DNA of 16,007 nt from Nitriliruptoraceae bacterium (GCA_007118045.1 SKTG01000281.1:1-16007), one strand, 5' to 3'. Shown: positions 1-7,154, counted from the stretch's first letter. Notes: a model not told the origin generated them from the sequence alone. Made by a program: numbers and translations.

Positions 1-249
1 GCCGTGCTCGCCGGGGCTCGCGCGGCGCGGGCCAGCTACGCGGACCGCGCCAGCCACCCCGTCGGCTTCGCCCCCGACCTCCTGCCGGAGCTGACGAGCC
101 TGCGGGGCGACGTCGGCGCCCGTCAGCTCTTCGACGAGCTGGACGTCGTGCACGTCCTGGTCGGCGGCACCGCGCCGCCGGACGTCGACACGGCATCGGA
201 CCTCGCCCGCCTCCGGGATCGGGCCGTCGCTCCGGACGCCACGGGTTGA
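1..249 (+). CDS. NTP transferase (MobA/MocA-like) C-terminal fragment
   Basis: The window opens inside this gene and shows its last 82 codons, ending in TGA at 247-249. The visible part resembles the C-terminal third of MobA-like nucleotidyltransferases such as molybdenum-cofactor cytidylyltransferase MocA and related sugar/cofactor nucleotidyltransferases. A His-Pro-Val-Gly-Phe segment is followed by a Leu-rich helix and GDVGAR (about 35-40 residues in), and the end carries DVDTASDLARLR, the family's typical closing motif (usually DxDTPEDL). The catalytic N-terminus with the nucleotide-binding loop lies outside the window, so substrate and pathway cannot be assigned. It reads toward purC with about 100 bp between them. 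The domain call is from family pattern recognition; the exact enzyme is unknown. Confidence 0.7.
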   Translation, partial: AVLAGARAARASYADRASHPVGFAPDLLPELTSLRGDVGARQLFDELDVVHVLVGGTAPPDVDTASDLARLRDRAVAPDATG

Positions 250-299
250 GCCGCGTGGGCTGCGGTCCCACGCGCCGACGGGCCGACCCCGCAGCCGGT

Positions 300-305
300 T
301 AGTCT
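300..305 (+). promoter_or_regulatory. putative -10 element for purC (TAGTCT)
   Basis: TAGTCT fits the actinobacterial TAnnnT -10 pattern and lies 47 nt before the purC GTG, leaving a leader of roughly 40 nt that contains a GGAG ribosome-binding site at 343-346. No convincing -35 hexamer is visible. An 8-bp GC stem (258-265 with 289-296, 23-nt loop) just upstream may end the preceding transcript, but it is weak. Confidence 0.3.
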
Positions 306-352
306 CCGGGCAGCCACCCGGCCCCGCCGCTGCCGTTCCCCCGGAGCTTCCC

Positions 353-1246
353 GTGACGATCGACGGCCTCACCCATCTGCGATCCGGCAAGGTCCGGGAC
401 CTCTACGCCGTGGACGACGAGCACCTGCTGCTGGTCGCCTCGGACCGGGTCTCCACCTACGACGTCGTGCACCCCACCCCCGTACCGGACAAAGGGCGGG
501 TGCTCACCGGGCTGAGCGCGTTCTGGTTCGAGCGGCTGACCGGGGTGGTCGCCAACCACCTGGTCTCGACCTCGGTGTCCGATCTCCCCGACGTGTCGGC
601 GGAGACGGCGGAGGAGCTGCGAGGCCGGATGATGCTCTGTCGGCGGGTCGACATCGTCCCGTTCGAGTGCGTGGTGCGGGGCTACCTGGTGGGTTCCGGC
701 TGGAAGGAGTACCAGTCGGACGGCACGGTCTGCGGCCTGTCGCTGCCCGGAGGCCTGGTGGAAGCGGACCGCCTGCCCGAGCCCGTCTTCACCCCGGCGA
801 CCAAGGCCGAGGAGGGCGAGCACGACGAGAACGTCAGCTTCGAGGTGGTCGCCGACGCCGTAGGGTTCGACCTGGCCGACCGGCTGCGTACCACCTCGCT
901 CGCGCTCTACGAGGCCGGTGCCGCCCACGCCGCCGAGCGCGGGATCATCCTGGCGGACACCAAGTTCGAGTTCGGGCTCCTCGACGGGGAGCTGATCCTG
1001 GCCGACGAGGTGTTGACCCCGGACTCGTCCCGCTACTGGCCGGCGGATGCCTGGCAGCCCGGTGCCACGCCCCCGAGCTTCGACAAGCAGTACGTGCGCG
1101 ACGCCGCCACGGCGACCGGGTGGGACCGCCAGCCGCCGGCTCCCGCGCTACCCGAGGACGTGGTCGCCGCCACCCGCGCGAAGTACGTGGAGGCCTACGA
1201 GCGGCTCACGGGCGAGTCGTTCGAGGAGTGGCTCGCCCGCCGCTGA
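353..1246 (+). CDS. purC: phosphoribosylaminoimidazole-succinocarboxamide synthase (PurC)
   Basis: SAICAR synthetase joins CAIR and L-aspartate at the expense of ATP, a late step of de novo purine synthesis in the cytosol. The 297-residue length is normal for the longer bacterial form. Visible family signatures are GKVRDLY (residues 12-18, ATP-binding strand-loop), SDRVSTYDV (30-38), the VVRGYLVGSGWKEY block after an ECV triplet, and LADTKFEFG followed by ILADEVLTPDSSRYW near residues 200-225. The start is GTG at 353 with GGAG 6 nt upstream; it keeps the N-terminal strand complete. No other pur gene is visible; the gene is monocistronic here because a strong terminator follows and wrbA converges. 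No damage is seen. Confidence 0.97.
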   Translation: MTIDGLTHLRSGKVRDLYAVDDEHLLLVASDRVSTYDVVHPTPVPDKGRVLTGLSAFWFERLTGVVANHLVSTSVSDLPDVSAETAEELRGRMMLCRRVDIVPFECVVRGYLVGSGWKEYQSDGTVCGLSLPGGLVEADRLPEPVFTPATKAEEGEHDENVSFEVVADAVGFDLADRLRTTSLALYEAGAAHAAERGIILADTKFEFGLLDGELILADEVLTPDSSRYWPADAWQPGATPPSFDKQYVRDAATATGWDRQPPAPALPEDVVAATRAKYVEAYERLTGESFEEWLARR

Positions 1247-1309
1247 CCGCGGGACCACGCTGGTCCGTTCCCGTGGGTCGACGAACGAGCAGCGGCGTCC
1301 GAGCTCCGT

Positions 1310-1344
1310 GGAGACGCCCCCGGCACGTGGCCGGGGGCGTCTCC
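1310..1344. terminator. bidirectional terminator between purC and wrbA
   Basis: A perfect 15-bp inverted repeat (1310-1324 with 1330-1344) surrounds a 5-nt loop, acgtg. The stem is very GC-rich and sits in the 109-bp gap between two convergent genes, 11 nt beyond the wrbA stop and 63 nt beyond the purC stop. There is no U-tract, which is common for terminators in high-GC actinobacteria. Confidence 0.85.
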
Positions 1345-1355
1345 GGATGGAACCG

Positions 1356-1955
1356 TCAGGCGACCCGCTCGGTGATCTGCGAGAAGTGCTGGCCGTAGGC
1401 GACCGCGACCGCGCGCTCGTCGTCGGTGAGGCCGGAGCCGTCGCCGAGCTGCGTGGGACCGTAGGGGCCACCGCCGGAACGGGTCGACATCAGCTCGGAG
1501 GCGATGGCGTAGCCGGCCGGCACGATCAGCATCCCCTGGTGCCACGCGAAGGTGGACATCCCGAGGATCGTCGACTCGTGGCCGCCGTGGATCGTGCCCG
1601 CACCGGTGAAGAATCCGGCGGTCTTGCCGACCAGCGAGCCGTTCTGCCAGTGAGCGCCCGTCTGGTCGAAGAAGTTCTGCAGCTGCGCGACGCTGGCGCC
1701 GTAGCGGGTCGGCCCGCCGAAGATGATTCCGTCGAACTCGAGCAGCTCGTCGACGGAGGCTTCGGGGACCTCCTCCTGATCGGCGATCGCCTCACGGACG
1801 CCGTCGGAGGCCTTGACCTGCTCCGGGAGCAGCGGATCCGCGACGCGGCGCAGGGCCACCTCCCCGCCGTCCTTCTCGACGCCGTCGGCGATGGCGCGGG
1901 CGAGCTCGTAGGTCGCGCCGTACATGGAGTAGTACACGATGCCGATCTTGGCCAT
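1356..1955 (-). CDS. wrbA: NAD(P)H:quinone oxidoreductase WrbA
   Basis: Flavodoxin-fold FMN enzyme that reduces quinones by two electrons with NAD(P)H and so limits semiquinone and superoxide formation in the cytosol; it normally works as a tetramer. The 199-residue length matches the family. The start MAKIGIVYYSMYG carries the phosphate-binding loop of FMN (residues about 8-13). GGPTRYG (about residues 77-83), TGAGTIHGGHEST and GGGPYGP are the other FMN-site and active-site blocks. The reading frame stays open further upstream, but ATG at 1955 is chosen because AGGAGG sits 5 nt before it and the homologous N-terminus begins there. Two tandem inverted repeats lie directly upstream, suggesting repression relieved by quinones or oxidants. 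The gene is convergent with purC. Confidence 0.95.
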   Translation of the reverse strand: MAKIGIVYYSMYGATYELARAIADGVEKDGGEVALRRVADPLLPEQVKASDGVREAIADQEEVPEASVDELLEFDGIIFGGPTRYGASVAQLQNFFDQTGAHWQNGSLVGKTAGFFTGAGTIHGGHESTILGMSTFAWHQGMLIVPAGYAIASELMSTRSGGGPYGPTQLGDGSGLTDDERAVAVAYGQHFSQITERVA

Positions 1956-1977
1956 GGGGTCCTCCTGGTCGGGTGAT

Positions 1978-2017
1978 GTTGCTGGCAACCGTCCAGCTGA
2001 TGGTTGCGCGGGCAACC
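1978..2017 (-). promoter_or_regulatory. tandem TTGC/GCAA operator upstream of wrbA
   Basis: Two inverted repeats lie 23-62 nt upstream of the wrbA start: GTTGC-TG-GCAAC (1978-1989) and GGTTGC-GCGG-GCAACC (2002-2017). The second has the same TTGC-N4-GCAA layout as the MarR-binding sites in the E. coli marRAB operator. This suggests a MarR-type repressor; no such regulator gene is in the window. Palindromy is seen directly; the regulator family is inferred. Confidence 0.55.
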
Positions 2018-2135
2018 GACCTTCGGCGCCGGACGGTCGACGTCTGGGTCCGGCCACGTGGGGCGGCCGGTCACCGCGCGCTCGCAGCGTCGGCGCAGGG
2101 CGTGTGAATCGGACCAGCGGCCCGCCGGGCGTCGT

Positions 2136-2150
2136 GGCCGGAGCCCGGCC
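2136..2150 (-). terminator. short hairpin after the sortase gene
   Basis: A perfect 6-bp all-GC stem (2136-2141 with 2145-2150) with a 3-nt loop starts 3 nt past the sortase stop. It is short and has no U-tract, so termination activity is only plausible. A second small GC stem (2050-2055 with 2065-2070) lies further downstream. Confidence 0.35.
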
Positions 2151-2153
2151 CCG

Positions 2154-2879
2154 TCATGCGTCGAGGGGCTCGGCGGGCTCCGTGTAGACCACGACGTTGT
2201 CCTCGTAGTGGCCGATGCTGTCGTCGAACGCCCCACCGCAGGTGATGAGGACCAGGCCGGGGTCGCCGAAGCGCGTGAAGATGTCGGCGATCGGCAACTC
2301 GTCCTTCGAGTAGACGGTGCGGGCAACGACGCGCCACTCGCTGCTGGTGCCGTCCTCGTGGTCGACGGTGACGAGGTCGTCGACGTCGAGCTCACGTAGT
2401 CCCCAGAAGGCACCGCGGCCCTGCTCGCGGGAATCGACGTGCCCGGAGAGCACGGCCGTGCCCTCCGCCGCGCCGACCTCGACGCCAGGCTCGTACCAGC
2501 CGATCCGACGGATGTCGTGTGGGATCTCCATCCCCCCGTCGTCCTCGAGGCCGACCCGGTCGATCGGCGCGTCCACGTCGATGGCGGGGATGCTCACCCC
2601 GGTGGGTACGGCAGGTGCGGCCGGTTCCGGGTCCGGTGGTGGGCCGGCCGGGGCGGTCGGAGCCAGCTCCGGGACCAGGTGCTCGTCCGTGGGGCCGAGG
2701 TCGAGTTCGGGGTCGGAACCGGGCACGCTCACCGGGCGGTCCGGCCGCGGCTCGGGTGTGGCCGATGCCGCCGCGACGTCACCGACGGTGTCGGCGGGCT
2801 GACCGAGGTGCCACGCCGTCGGGGCGCCGACGAGCAACAGCAGGCCCGTGAGCAACGAGACGAGGGCTGGCCTGGTCAT
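2154..2879 (-). CDS. class E/F-like sortase (exported transpeptidase)
   Basis: Sortases cut a C-terminal sorting signal in exported proteins and join the new end to peptidoglycan or another acceptor at the outer face of the membrane. The 241-residue protein has an N-terminal hydrophobic anchor (about residues 4-20), a Pro-rich low-complexity linker (about 35-85) and the sortase beta-barrel starting at SIPAIDVDAPI. Catalytic His is H147 in SGHVDS and catalytic Cys is C214 in LITCGG. The site 12 residues after Cys, where the third catalytic residue Arg is usually found in an xYRDNVVV segment, reads HYEDNVVVY, so E226 replaces it. The start ATG at 2879 has GGAGGGAG 6 nt upstream and puts the anchor at the N-terminus. 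The likely partner is the DUF4397 gene immediately upstream on the same strand. Class E versus F cannot be settled here. Confidence 0.9.
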   Translation of the reverse strand: MTRPALVSLLTGLLLLVGAPTAWHLGQPADTVGDVAAASATPEPRPDRPVSVPGSDPELDLGPTDEHLVPELAPTAPAGPPPDPEPAAPAVPTGVSIPAIDVDAPIDRVGLEDDGGMEIPHDIRRIGWYEPGVEVGAAEGTAVLSGHVDSREQGRGAFWGLRELDVDDLVTVDHEDGTSSEWRVVARTVYSKDELPIADIFTRFGDPGLVLITCGGAFDDSIGHYEDNVVVYTEPAEPLDA

Positions 2880-2920
2880 GCCGCTCTCCCTCCGCGGATC
2901 GGGTACGTGGGGTGGGTGCT

Positions 2921-2957
2921 CCACGAGGACGGAGGGGCGAACCCTCCGTCCTCGTGG
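2921..2957 (-). terminator. perfect 16-bp hairpin between DUF4397 gene and sortase gene
   Basis: An exact 16-bp inverted repeat (2921-2936 with 2942-2957) with a 5-nt loop lies 38 nt past the DUF4397 stop and 41 nt before the sortase start. It is one of the strongest hairpins in the window. It should stop most transcripts of the upstream gene, so the sortase is made either by readthrough or from its own promoter inside the 41 nt. Confidence 0.8.
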
Positions 2958-2995
2958 TCCAGGTCAGGCCGTGGCCGACCTGTGGTGCGGGTCGA

Positions 2996-3817
2996 TCAGT
3001 TGCGACGACGCGCGGTGGCGACGGCCGGGACCGCGACGCCCGCGGCGCCCAGTGCCATCAGGCCAGCGACCCAGAGGGGCAGACCGGACTCGAGCAGGCC
3101 ACCGGTACCGGAGTGGACCTCCTCGGGCTGTTCGGTCTCCTCGGCGTCGTCGTCGGCCTCCTCGCCGGCGACGTCGATCGCCTCGGTCACGACGGTGACC
3201 GTGTCGGCGTCACCGATGGCGTAGGCGAGCACGGAGGTGTTCTCGGGGACCGTGACGGTGCCGAGGTCGATCGCTGCCTCGTCCTCACCGGCCGCGGCGA
3301 CGCCAACGCCCTCGACGTCACCAGCGCCGGTGGCGATGAACGCCGTGTCGCCGTTGGTCACGCCCTCGAGACCGGTGGCCTCGGTCGGCAGGATGTCGAC
3401 CGCCGGGAAGTCGGCGGCGTGGAAGACCTGGATGCCGGCTCCCTCGTCGGTGACGTTGCCCGCGGCCCACAGGGCCGGCTCGCCGCCCTCCTGGAGGTAG
3501 GCGATCGCGGAGTAGCTGCCACCCGCCGCGACCTCGACGCCGTCGGCGCTGATGAGTGCCTCGTCGGCGCCGGCGCCGGTGGGCGCGACTGCGAGGTCGT
3601 AGGTGCCCGCCGGCACGTTGAGCACGGCGGTGTCCTCGAAGTCGATGCCTTCGGCGATGGGATCGCCATCGGCGAGGACGTCGACCTCGGTGTCGAGTCC
3701 CGGGACGCCGTGCACGAGCACGACCTCGGCGTCCTCGTGACCGTCGGCCATCGCGGCGGATGCCGGGATCGCGGCCAGTGCGGCGGCCATCAGGCCTACT
3801 GTGAGCTTGCGGTTCAT
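2996..3817 (-). CDS. secreted DUF4397 protein with sorting-signal-like tail
   Basis: The 273-residue protein has a classical signal peptide: MNRK, a hydrophobic core and an AMA cleavage site (residue 24). The mature part matches the DUF4397 pattern (VVLVHGVPGLDTEVDVLADG, then AGTYDLAV and a second VFHAADFPAVDI repeat), a beta-sandwich domain of unknown function found in exported proteins. A very acidic linker (about residues 213-232) is followed by HSGTGG (235-240), a hydrophobic helix and a final RRRN. That layout mimics a cell-wall sorting signal but has no LPxTG. GGAGG lies 7 nt before the ATG at 3817. The adjacent same-strand sortase supports surface anchoring; the actual ligand or role is unknown. 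A long ORF extending upstream of this ATG is not used because the signal peptide fixes the start. Confidence 0.88.
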   Translation of the reverse strand: MNRKLTVGLMAAALAAIPASAAMADGHEDAEVVLVHGVPGLDTEVDVLADGDPIAEGIDFEDTAVLNVPAGTYDLAVAPTGAGADEALISADGVEVAAGGSYSAIAYLQEGGEPALWAAGNVTDEGAGIQVFHAADFPAVDILPTEATGLEGVTNGDTAFIATGAGDVEGVGVAAAGEDEAAIDLGTVTVPENTSVLAYAIGDADTVTVVTEAIDVAGEEADDDAEETEQPEEVHSGTGGLLESGLPLWVAGLMALGAAGVAVPAVATARRRN

Positions 3818-4171
3818 GGAGTACCTCCGCGTGCGTTGGTTGGGGTGCGGGGTCGTTCCAGTTCGTACGAGTGCGGCGGTGCGTATGGCGCCGACATCAC
3901 CTCGGAACGGCTCCCAACCGCGGAGCGGGGGACACCGAAGCGGTCGCGAACCGCCCCTGACCTGCGACGATGCACCGCTCGCGGTGGCCGACGACCCGTT
4001 GGGTCCGGTCCGTCGAGGCGCTGGACATCCGTACGTGGGCGGCGGGCGCGCGCCGAGCGGGTGCACGAGGAGTCGCTGCGACGGCTCGTGCCCGTGGAAC
4101 GGCGTCGTCCGCGACCGCGGGTACGGTGCGCTGCCGAGCGGACGGGTGTACCGCTCGCAAGCGAGGAGCAG
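3818..4171. other. 354-bp divergent intergenic region
   Basis: This gap separates the DUF4397 gene (leftward) from the DUF4446 gene (rightward) and must hold promoters for both. No ORF in it has family resemblance; open frames crossing it look like shadows of high-GC DNA. A possible -10 for the rightward gene is TACGGT at 4122-4127, with GGAAC at 4096-4100 upstream as an ECF-like -35, but this is speculative. No long inverted repeat was found. Confidence 0.5.
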
Positions 4172-4774
4172 GTGGCGATCGGTCCGGGTGTGCTCACCCT
4201 CCTGGTGGTCCTGAACCTCGGGCTGACCCTGGCGTTGTGCGCCGGCCTGGTCCTGCTGGCGGCTCGGGTCCGGGACCAGCGACGGTCCGAGCAGGAGCCG
4301 ACGTCGTCGCGGCCGGCCCACGTCCGCTCGGAGGACACGCGACAGGACGAGGGACTGCCGGAGACGGGCGCCTCGGAGCTCGGGCCCCTGCGAGGGGAGC
4401 TCGACGCGTTGCACTCGGCGTCGGCCGAGCTCCGGGAGGACCTGCGGCACACGGCCGCGAGCGTGGTCTCCCGGGTCGCGGTCGTTCGCTACGACGCGTT
4501 CGACGACATGGCCGGGGCGCTCTCGTTCTCCGCCGCGATCCTCGACGAGCGTGGCCACGGGCTGATCGTCTCCGCGATCAACGGTCGATCGGAGTCCCGC
4601 TGTTACGCCAAGCCCGTGACGGACGGGACGAGCGAGCACCGCCTGACCGCCGAGGAGGCCGACGCGATCCGAACGGCGCTGGACGGTCAGGGCACCGTCG
4701 GGTCGCACGGCAACGGCCGCGGTCCCGCCACCGCTCCCGCCGGTCAGGGCGGCCGACGGCGGCGCGCATCGTGA
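4172..4774 (+). CDS. DUF4446 family membrane protein
   Basis: A 200-residue protein matching the DUF4446 family of Gram-positive bacteria, whose function is unknown. Near the N-terminus is one membrane segment (about residues 7-31, rich in Leu, Val and Ala), then a charged linker, a predicted coiled-coil-like helix (LRGELDALHSASAELREDL, about 72-90), and the conserved core VVRYDAFDDMAGALSFSAAILD followed by GLIVSAINGRSESRCYAKPV. The Arg-Tyr-Asp-Ala-Phe and Ser-Arg blocks are the family's best-conserved parts. The C-terminal 25 residues are Gly/Arg-rich. GTG at 4172 is chosen because it precedes the membrane segment; an AGGAG is present but only 3 nt away, so GTG at 4190 is an alternative. The stop overlaps the pheA start by 4 bp, so the two genes are translationally coupled. 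Confidence 0.85.
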   Translation: MAIGPGVLTLLVVLNLGLTLALCAGLVLLAARVRDQRRSEQEPTSSRPAHVRSEDTRQDEGLPETGASELGPLRGELDALHSASAELREDLRHTAASVVSRVAVVRYDAFDDMAGALSFSAAILDERGHGLIVSAINGRSESRCYAKPVTDGTSEHRLTAEEADAIRTALDGQGTVGSHGNGRGPATAPAGQGGRRRRAS

Positions 4775-5730
4775 GCGAGGGGACCGACCCGCACGCCGTC
4801 GCCTACCTCGGGCCGGTCGGCACCTTCACCGAGGCCGCGGCGCGCATGATCGCGGGTGGCGACGACGAGCGTCACCTCGCCGCCTACGGCGACATCTCCG
4901 AGGTGCTCCGCGCCGTCGACGAGGGCGTCGCCGCGCGAGGCGTCGTCCCCATCGAGAACACCCTCGAGGGGTCGGTCACGGCCACGCTCGATGCGCTGGC
5001 GTTCGACACGGAGCTGCTCATCCACGGTGAGATCGAGCTGCCCGTCACCCTCGTGGCCGCCGGTCGGGAGGGGGCCGAGCTCGCGACGGCCGAGGCCGTC
5101 TACTCGCACCCGGTCGCCCTGTCGGCCTGCCGGCGGTGGCTGTCGACGGTGGTCCCACAGGCGGAACGGCTGATCGCTGCGTCGACGGCGCGCGCCGCGG
5201 AGCTGATCGCTGCGGAGGAGCCGGGGCCGTTGGCGATCGTCAACCCGCTCGCCGCCGAGCGCTACGGACTCGAGGTGCTGGCGACGGACATCACGGACCG
5301 TGCCGTGAACTCGACCCGGTTCGTGGTCGTCGGTCACCACCTGCCGGCCCCCACGGGGTGGGACAAGACCTCCGTGGTGGTCTTCATCGAGGCCAACCGG
5401 CCCGGTGCGCTGCTCAAGCTGCTCGAGATCTTCGCGGAACGCGACCTGAACCTGACCAAGATCGAGTCGCGGCCCACCAAGGCCGAGCTGGGGGAGTACT
5501 GCTTCTTCCTGGACGTGGAGGGGCACCTCGCGACCGAGCGCGTCGGTGACGCCCTGGCCGCGGTCAAGCGGACCCATCGTGACGTCAAGATCCTGGGCTC
5601 GTACCGCCGCTCCGGCGCCCGCCGCACCGACGAGGCGGACCGGATCCAGGCCGACGACGCCGCCTACCGTGATGCCGCCGACTGGCTGGCGCGCTGGCGG
5701 GAGCGCGTCGGCGCCACACCACCGCGCTGA
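4771..5730 (+). CDS. pheA: prephenate dehydratase PheA
   Basis: Converts prephenate to phenylpyruvate with loss of water and CO2, the committed step to phenylalanine. The 319-residue protein is the stand-alone form with no chorismate mutase domain. The catalytic PDT domain starts at YLGPVGTFTEAAA (about residues 11-23), includes VPIENTLEGSV, and ends with the NSTRF motif (about 179-183) whose Thr is catalytic. A C-terminal ACT domain follows (about 203-275) with GALLKLLEIF and ESRP, the phenylalanine-binding region used for feedback inhibition. The final 40 residues are a charged extension beyond the usual ACT end. The GTG start overlaps the stop of the DUF4446 gene (GTGA), so the two share an mRNA. 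serS follows after 37 bp. Confidence 0.96.
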   Translation: MSEGTDPHAVAYLGPVGTFTEAAARMIAGGDDERHLAAYGDISEVLRAVDEGVAARGVVPIENTLEGSVTATLDALAFDTELLIHGEIELPVTLVAAGREGAELATAEAVYSHPVALSACRRWLSTVVPQAERLIAASTARAAELIAAEEPGPLAIVNPLAAERYGLEVLATDITDRAVNSTRFVVVGHHLPAPTGWDKTSVVVFIEANRPGALLKLLEIFAERDLNLTKIESRPTKAELGEYCFFLDVEGHLATERVGDALAAVKRTHRDVKILGSYRRSGARRTDEADRIQADDAAYRDAADWLARWRERVGATPPR

Positions 5731-5754
5731 GCGGGGTCACCACCGGCGGTGCGT

Positions 5755-5760
5755 TAGCCT
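5755..5760 (+). promoter_or_regulatory. putative leaderless -10 element for serS (TAGCCT)
   Basis: TAGCCT matches the actinobacterial TAnnnT -10 and ends 7 nt before the serS ATG, the spacing seen in leaderless mRNAs where transcription starts at the A of ATG. No purine-rich ribosome-binding site exists upstream of this ATG, which supports the idea. No -35 element is evident. Confidence 0.45.
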
Positions 5761-5767
5761 CGCCTCC

Positions 5768-7030
5768 ATGATCGACGTACGCCTGCTCCGTGACGACTTC
5801 GACGCGACCGCCACCGCTCTGGCGCGACGCGGGGTCGACCGTGCCAGGCTCGAGGAGCTGCGCGAACTCGACGAACGGCGCCGATCGCTCGTCGCCGCGG
5901 TCGATGAGGCACGAGCCGACCAGGGTGCGGCGTCCCGGGCCATCGGCCAGGCATCCCCGGACCGACGCGGTGCGATGATCCAGGCCGCACAGGAGCTCAA
6001 GGACCGGGTCGCGACGCTGGAGTCGGAGCGCGACGAGGTCGTGGCCGCACACACCGCCGCGTTCGCCGCGGTACCGAACCTGCCGCACGCCGACGCGCCG
6101 GACGGGGTCGAGGGAGACGGTGTCGTGCTCCGGACCTTCGGGGAGGCGCCGACGTTCGAGGACGGCGTCCGTGACCACGTCGAGCTGCTCGAAGCGGCGG
6201 ACGCCCTGGACCTCGCGCGCGGCGCGAAGGTGTCCGGCTCGCGGTTCGCCTACCTCAAGGGCGAGGGTGCGCTGCTGGAGTTCGCGCTCGTGCGCTACGC
6301 CATCGAGATCGCCATGGCCCACGGGCACGTTCCCGTGATCCCGCCTGTGCTCGTGCGTGAGGAGGCCATGTACGGCACGGGTTTCCTGCCGACCGACGAA
6401 CAACAGCTGTTCGCCACGCGCGACGACGGTTTCTACCTGGTCGGGACCTCGGAGGTGCCCCTGGCCGGGTTGCACATGGACGAGCTGCTCGAGGCCGACG
6501 ACCTGCCGCTGCGCTACGCCGGGTACTCGCCCTGTTTCCGCCGGGAGGCCGGCGCACACGGCAAGGACACCCGCGGCATCCTGCGTGTCCACCAGTTCGA
6601 GAAGGTGGAGCTGTTCTCCTTCGTCGCGGCCGAGCACTCCGCCGCTGAGCACGAGCGTCTGCTCGCCATCGAGGAGGAGGTCTTCACGGGTCTCGGGATC
6701 CACGCACGTATCGTGGACATCCCCGTCGGCGATCTCGGGGCCTCGGCCGCCCGCAAGTACGACATCGAGGCGTGGCTGCCCGGTCAGCAGGCCTACCGCG
6801 AGGTGACCTCCTGCTCGAACACGACCGACTACCAGGCGCGGCGGTTGCGCACGCGGGTGCGGGTCGGTGACGGGGACAACGTCCTGGTGCACACCCTCAA
6901 CGGCACCGCGCTGGCCGTGCAACGCGCGATGATCGCGCTGGTCGAGCAGCACCAGCGGCCCGACGGCAGCGTCGTGGTCCCCGAAGCGCTGCAGCCCCAC
7001 CTCGGTCGCGAGGTGCTGTTCGCGGGATGA
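5768..7030 (+). CDS. serS: serine--tRNA ligase (SerRS)
   Basis: Class II aminoacyl-tRNA synthetase that charges tRNA-Ser. At 420 residues it has normal length. The N-terminus (MIDVRLLRDDFDATATALARRG) leads into the long two-helix coiled-coil arm (about residues 27-100) that holds the long variable arm of tRNA-Ser. The catalytic domain shows TSEVPLAGLHMDELL (serine binding), motif 2 FRREAGAHGKDTRGILR and its following HQFEK block (about 257-280), and motif 3 NGTALAVQRAMIALVEQ (about 378-394). The ATG at 5768 is chosen because it opens the conserved N-terminus and has a TAGCCT -10 box 7 nt upstream. Its substrate gene tRNA-Ser(UGA) lies 124 bp downstream, and a second tRNA-Ser gene is also in the window. 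Confidence 0.98.
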   Translation: MIDVRLLRDDFDATATALARRGVDRARLEELRELDERRRSLVAAVDEARADQGAASRAIGQASPDRRGAMIQAAQELKDRVATLESERDEVVAAHTAAFAAVPNLPHADAPDGVEGDGVVLRTFGEAPTFEDGVRDHVELLEAADALDLARGAKVSGSRFAYLKGEGALLEFALVRYAIEIAMAHGHVPVIPPVLVREEAMYGTGFLPTDEQQLFATRDDGFYLVGTSEVPLAGLHMDELLEADDLPLRYAGYSPCFRREAGAHGKDTRGILRVHQFEKVELFSFVAAEHSAAEHERLLAIEEEVFTGLGIHARIVDIPVGDLGASAARKYDIEAWLPGQQAYREVTSCSNTTDYQARRLRTRVRVGDGDNVLVHTLNGTALAVQRAMIALVEQHQRPDGSVVVPEALQPHLGREVLFAG

Positions 7031-7139
7031 GACCCGTCTCGCAGGGCTCGAACGACCGCCGGGATCTCCGGCGCTGCCGACCGGTCTGATCGAGCGTTTG
7101 ACGTGACCACGTAGCGACGGAGCGTGGGCCCTTCTTCGG

Positions 7140-7145
7140 TAGCGT
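7140..7145 (+). promoter_or_regulatory. putative -10 element for tRNA-Ser(UGA)
   Basis: TAGCGT, a TAnnnT match, ends 9 nt before the mature tRNA 5' end. This would give a very short 5' leader. A TTGACG at 7098-7103 is too far away (36 nt) to pair with it, so the -35 is unassigned. Confidence 0.3.
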
Positions 7146-7154
7146 TCGCGTCCT

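Noticed and set aside
1956..2057. 34-residue N-terminal extension of WrbA
   Set aside because: It would read through the ribosome-binding site and operator repeats; family alignment starts at MAKIGIVYY.
3818..4708. Minus-strand ORF extending the DUF4397 protein upstream to 570 codons
   Set aside because: The signal peptide and GGAGG fix the start at 3817; the extension is antisense to the DUF4446 gene and low in complexity.
2912..4774. Very long plus-strand ORF (620 codons) running across the DUF4397 gene and the gap into the DUF4446 gene
   Set aside because: Only the last 200 codons have family resemblance and a membrane segment; the earlier part is antisense to DUF4397, whose signal peptide and ribosome-binding site are clear.
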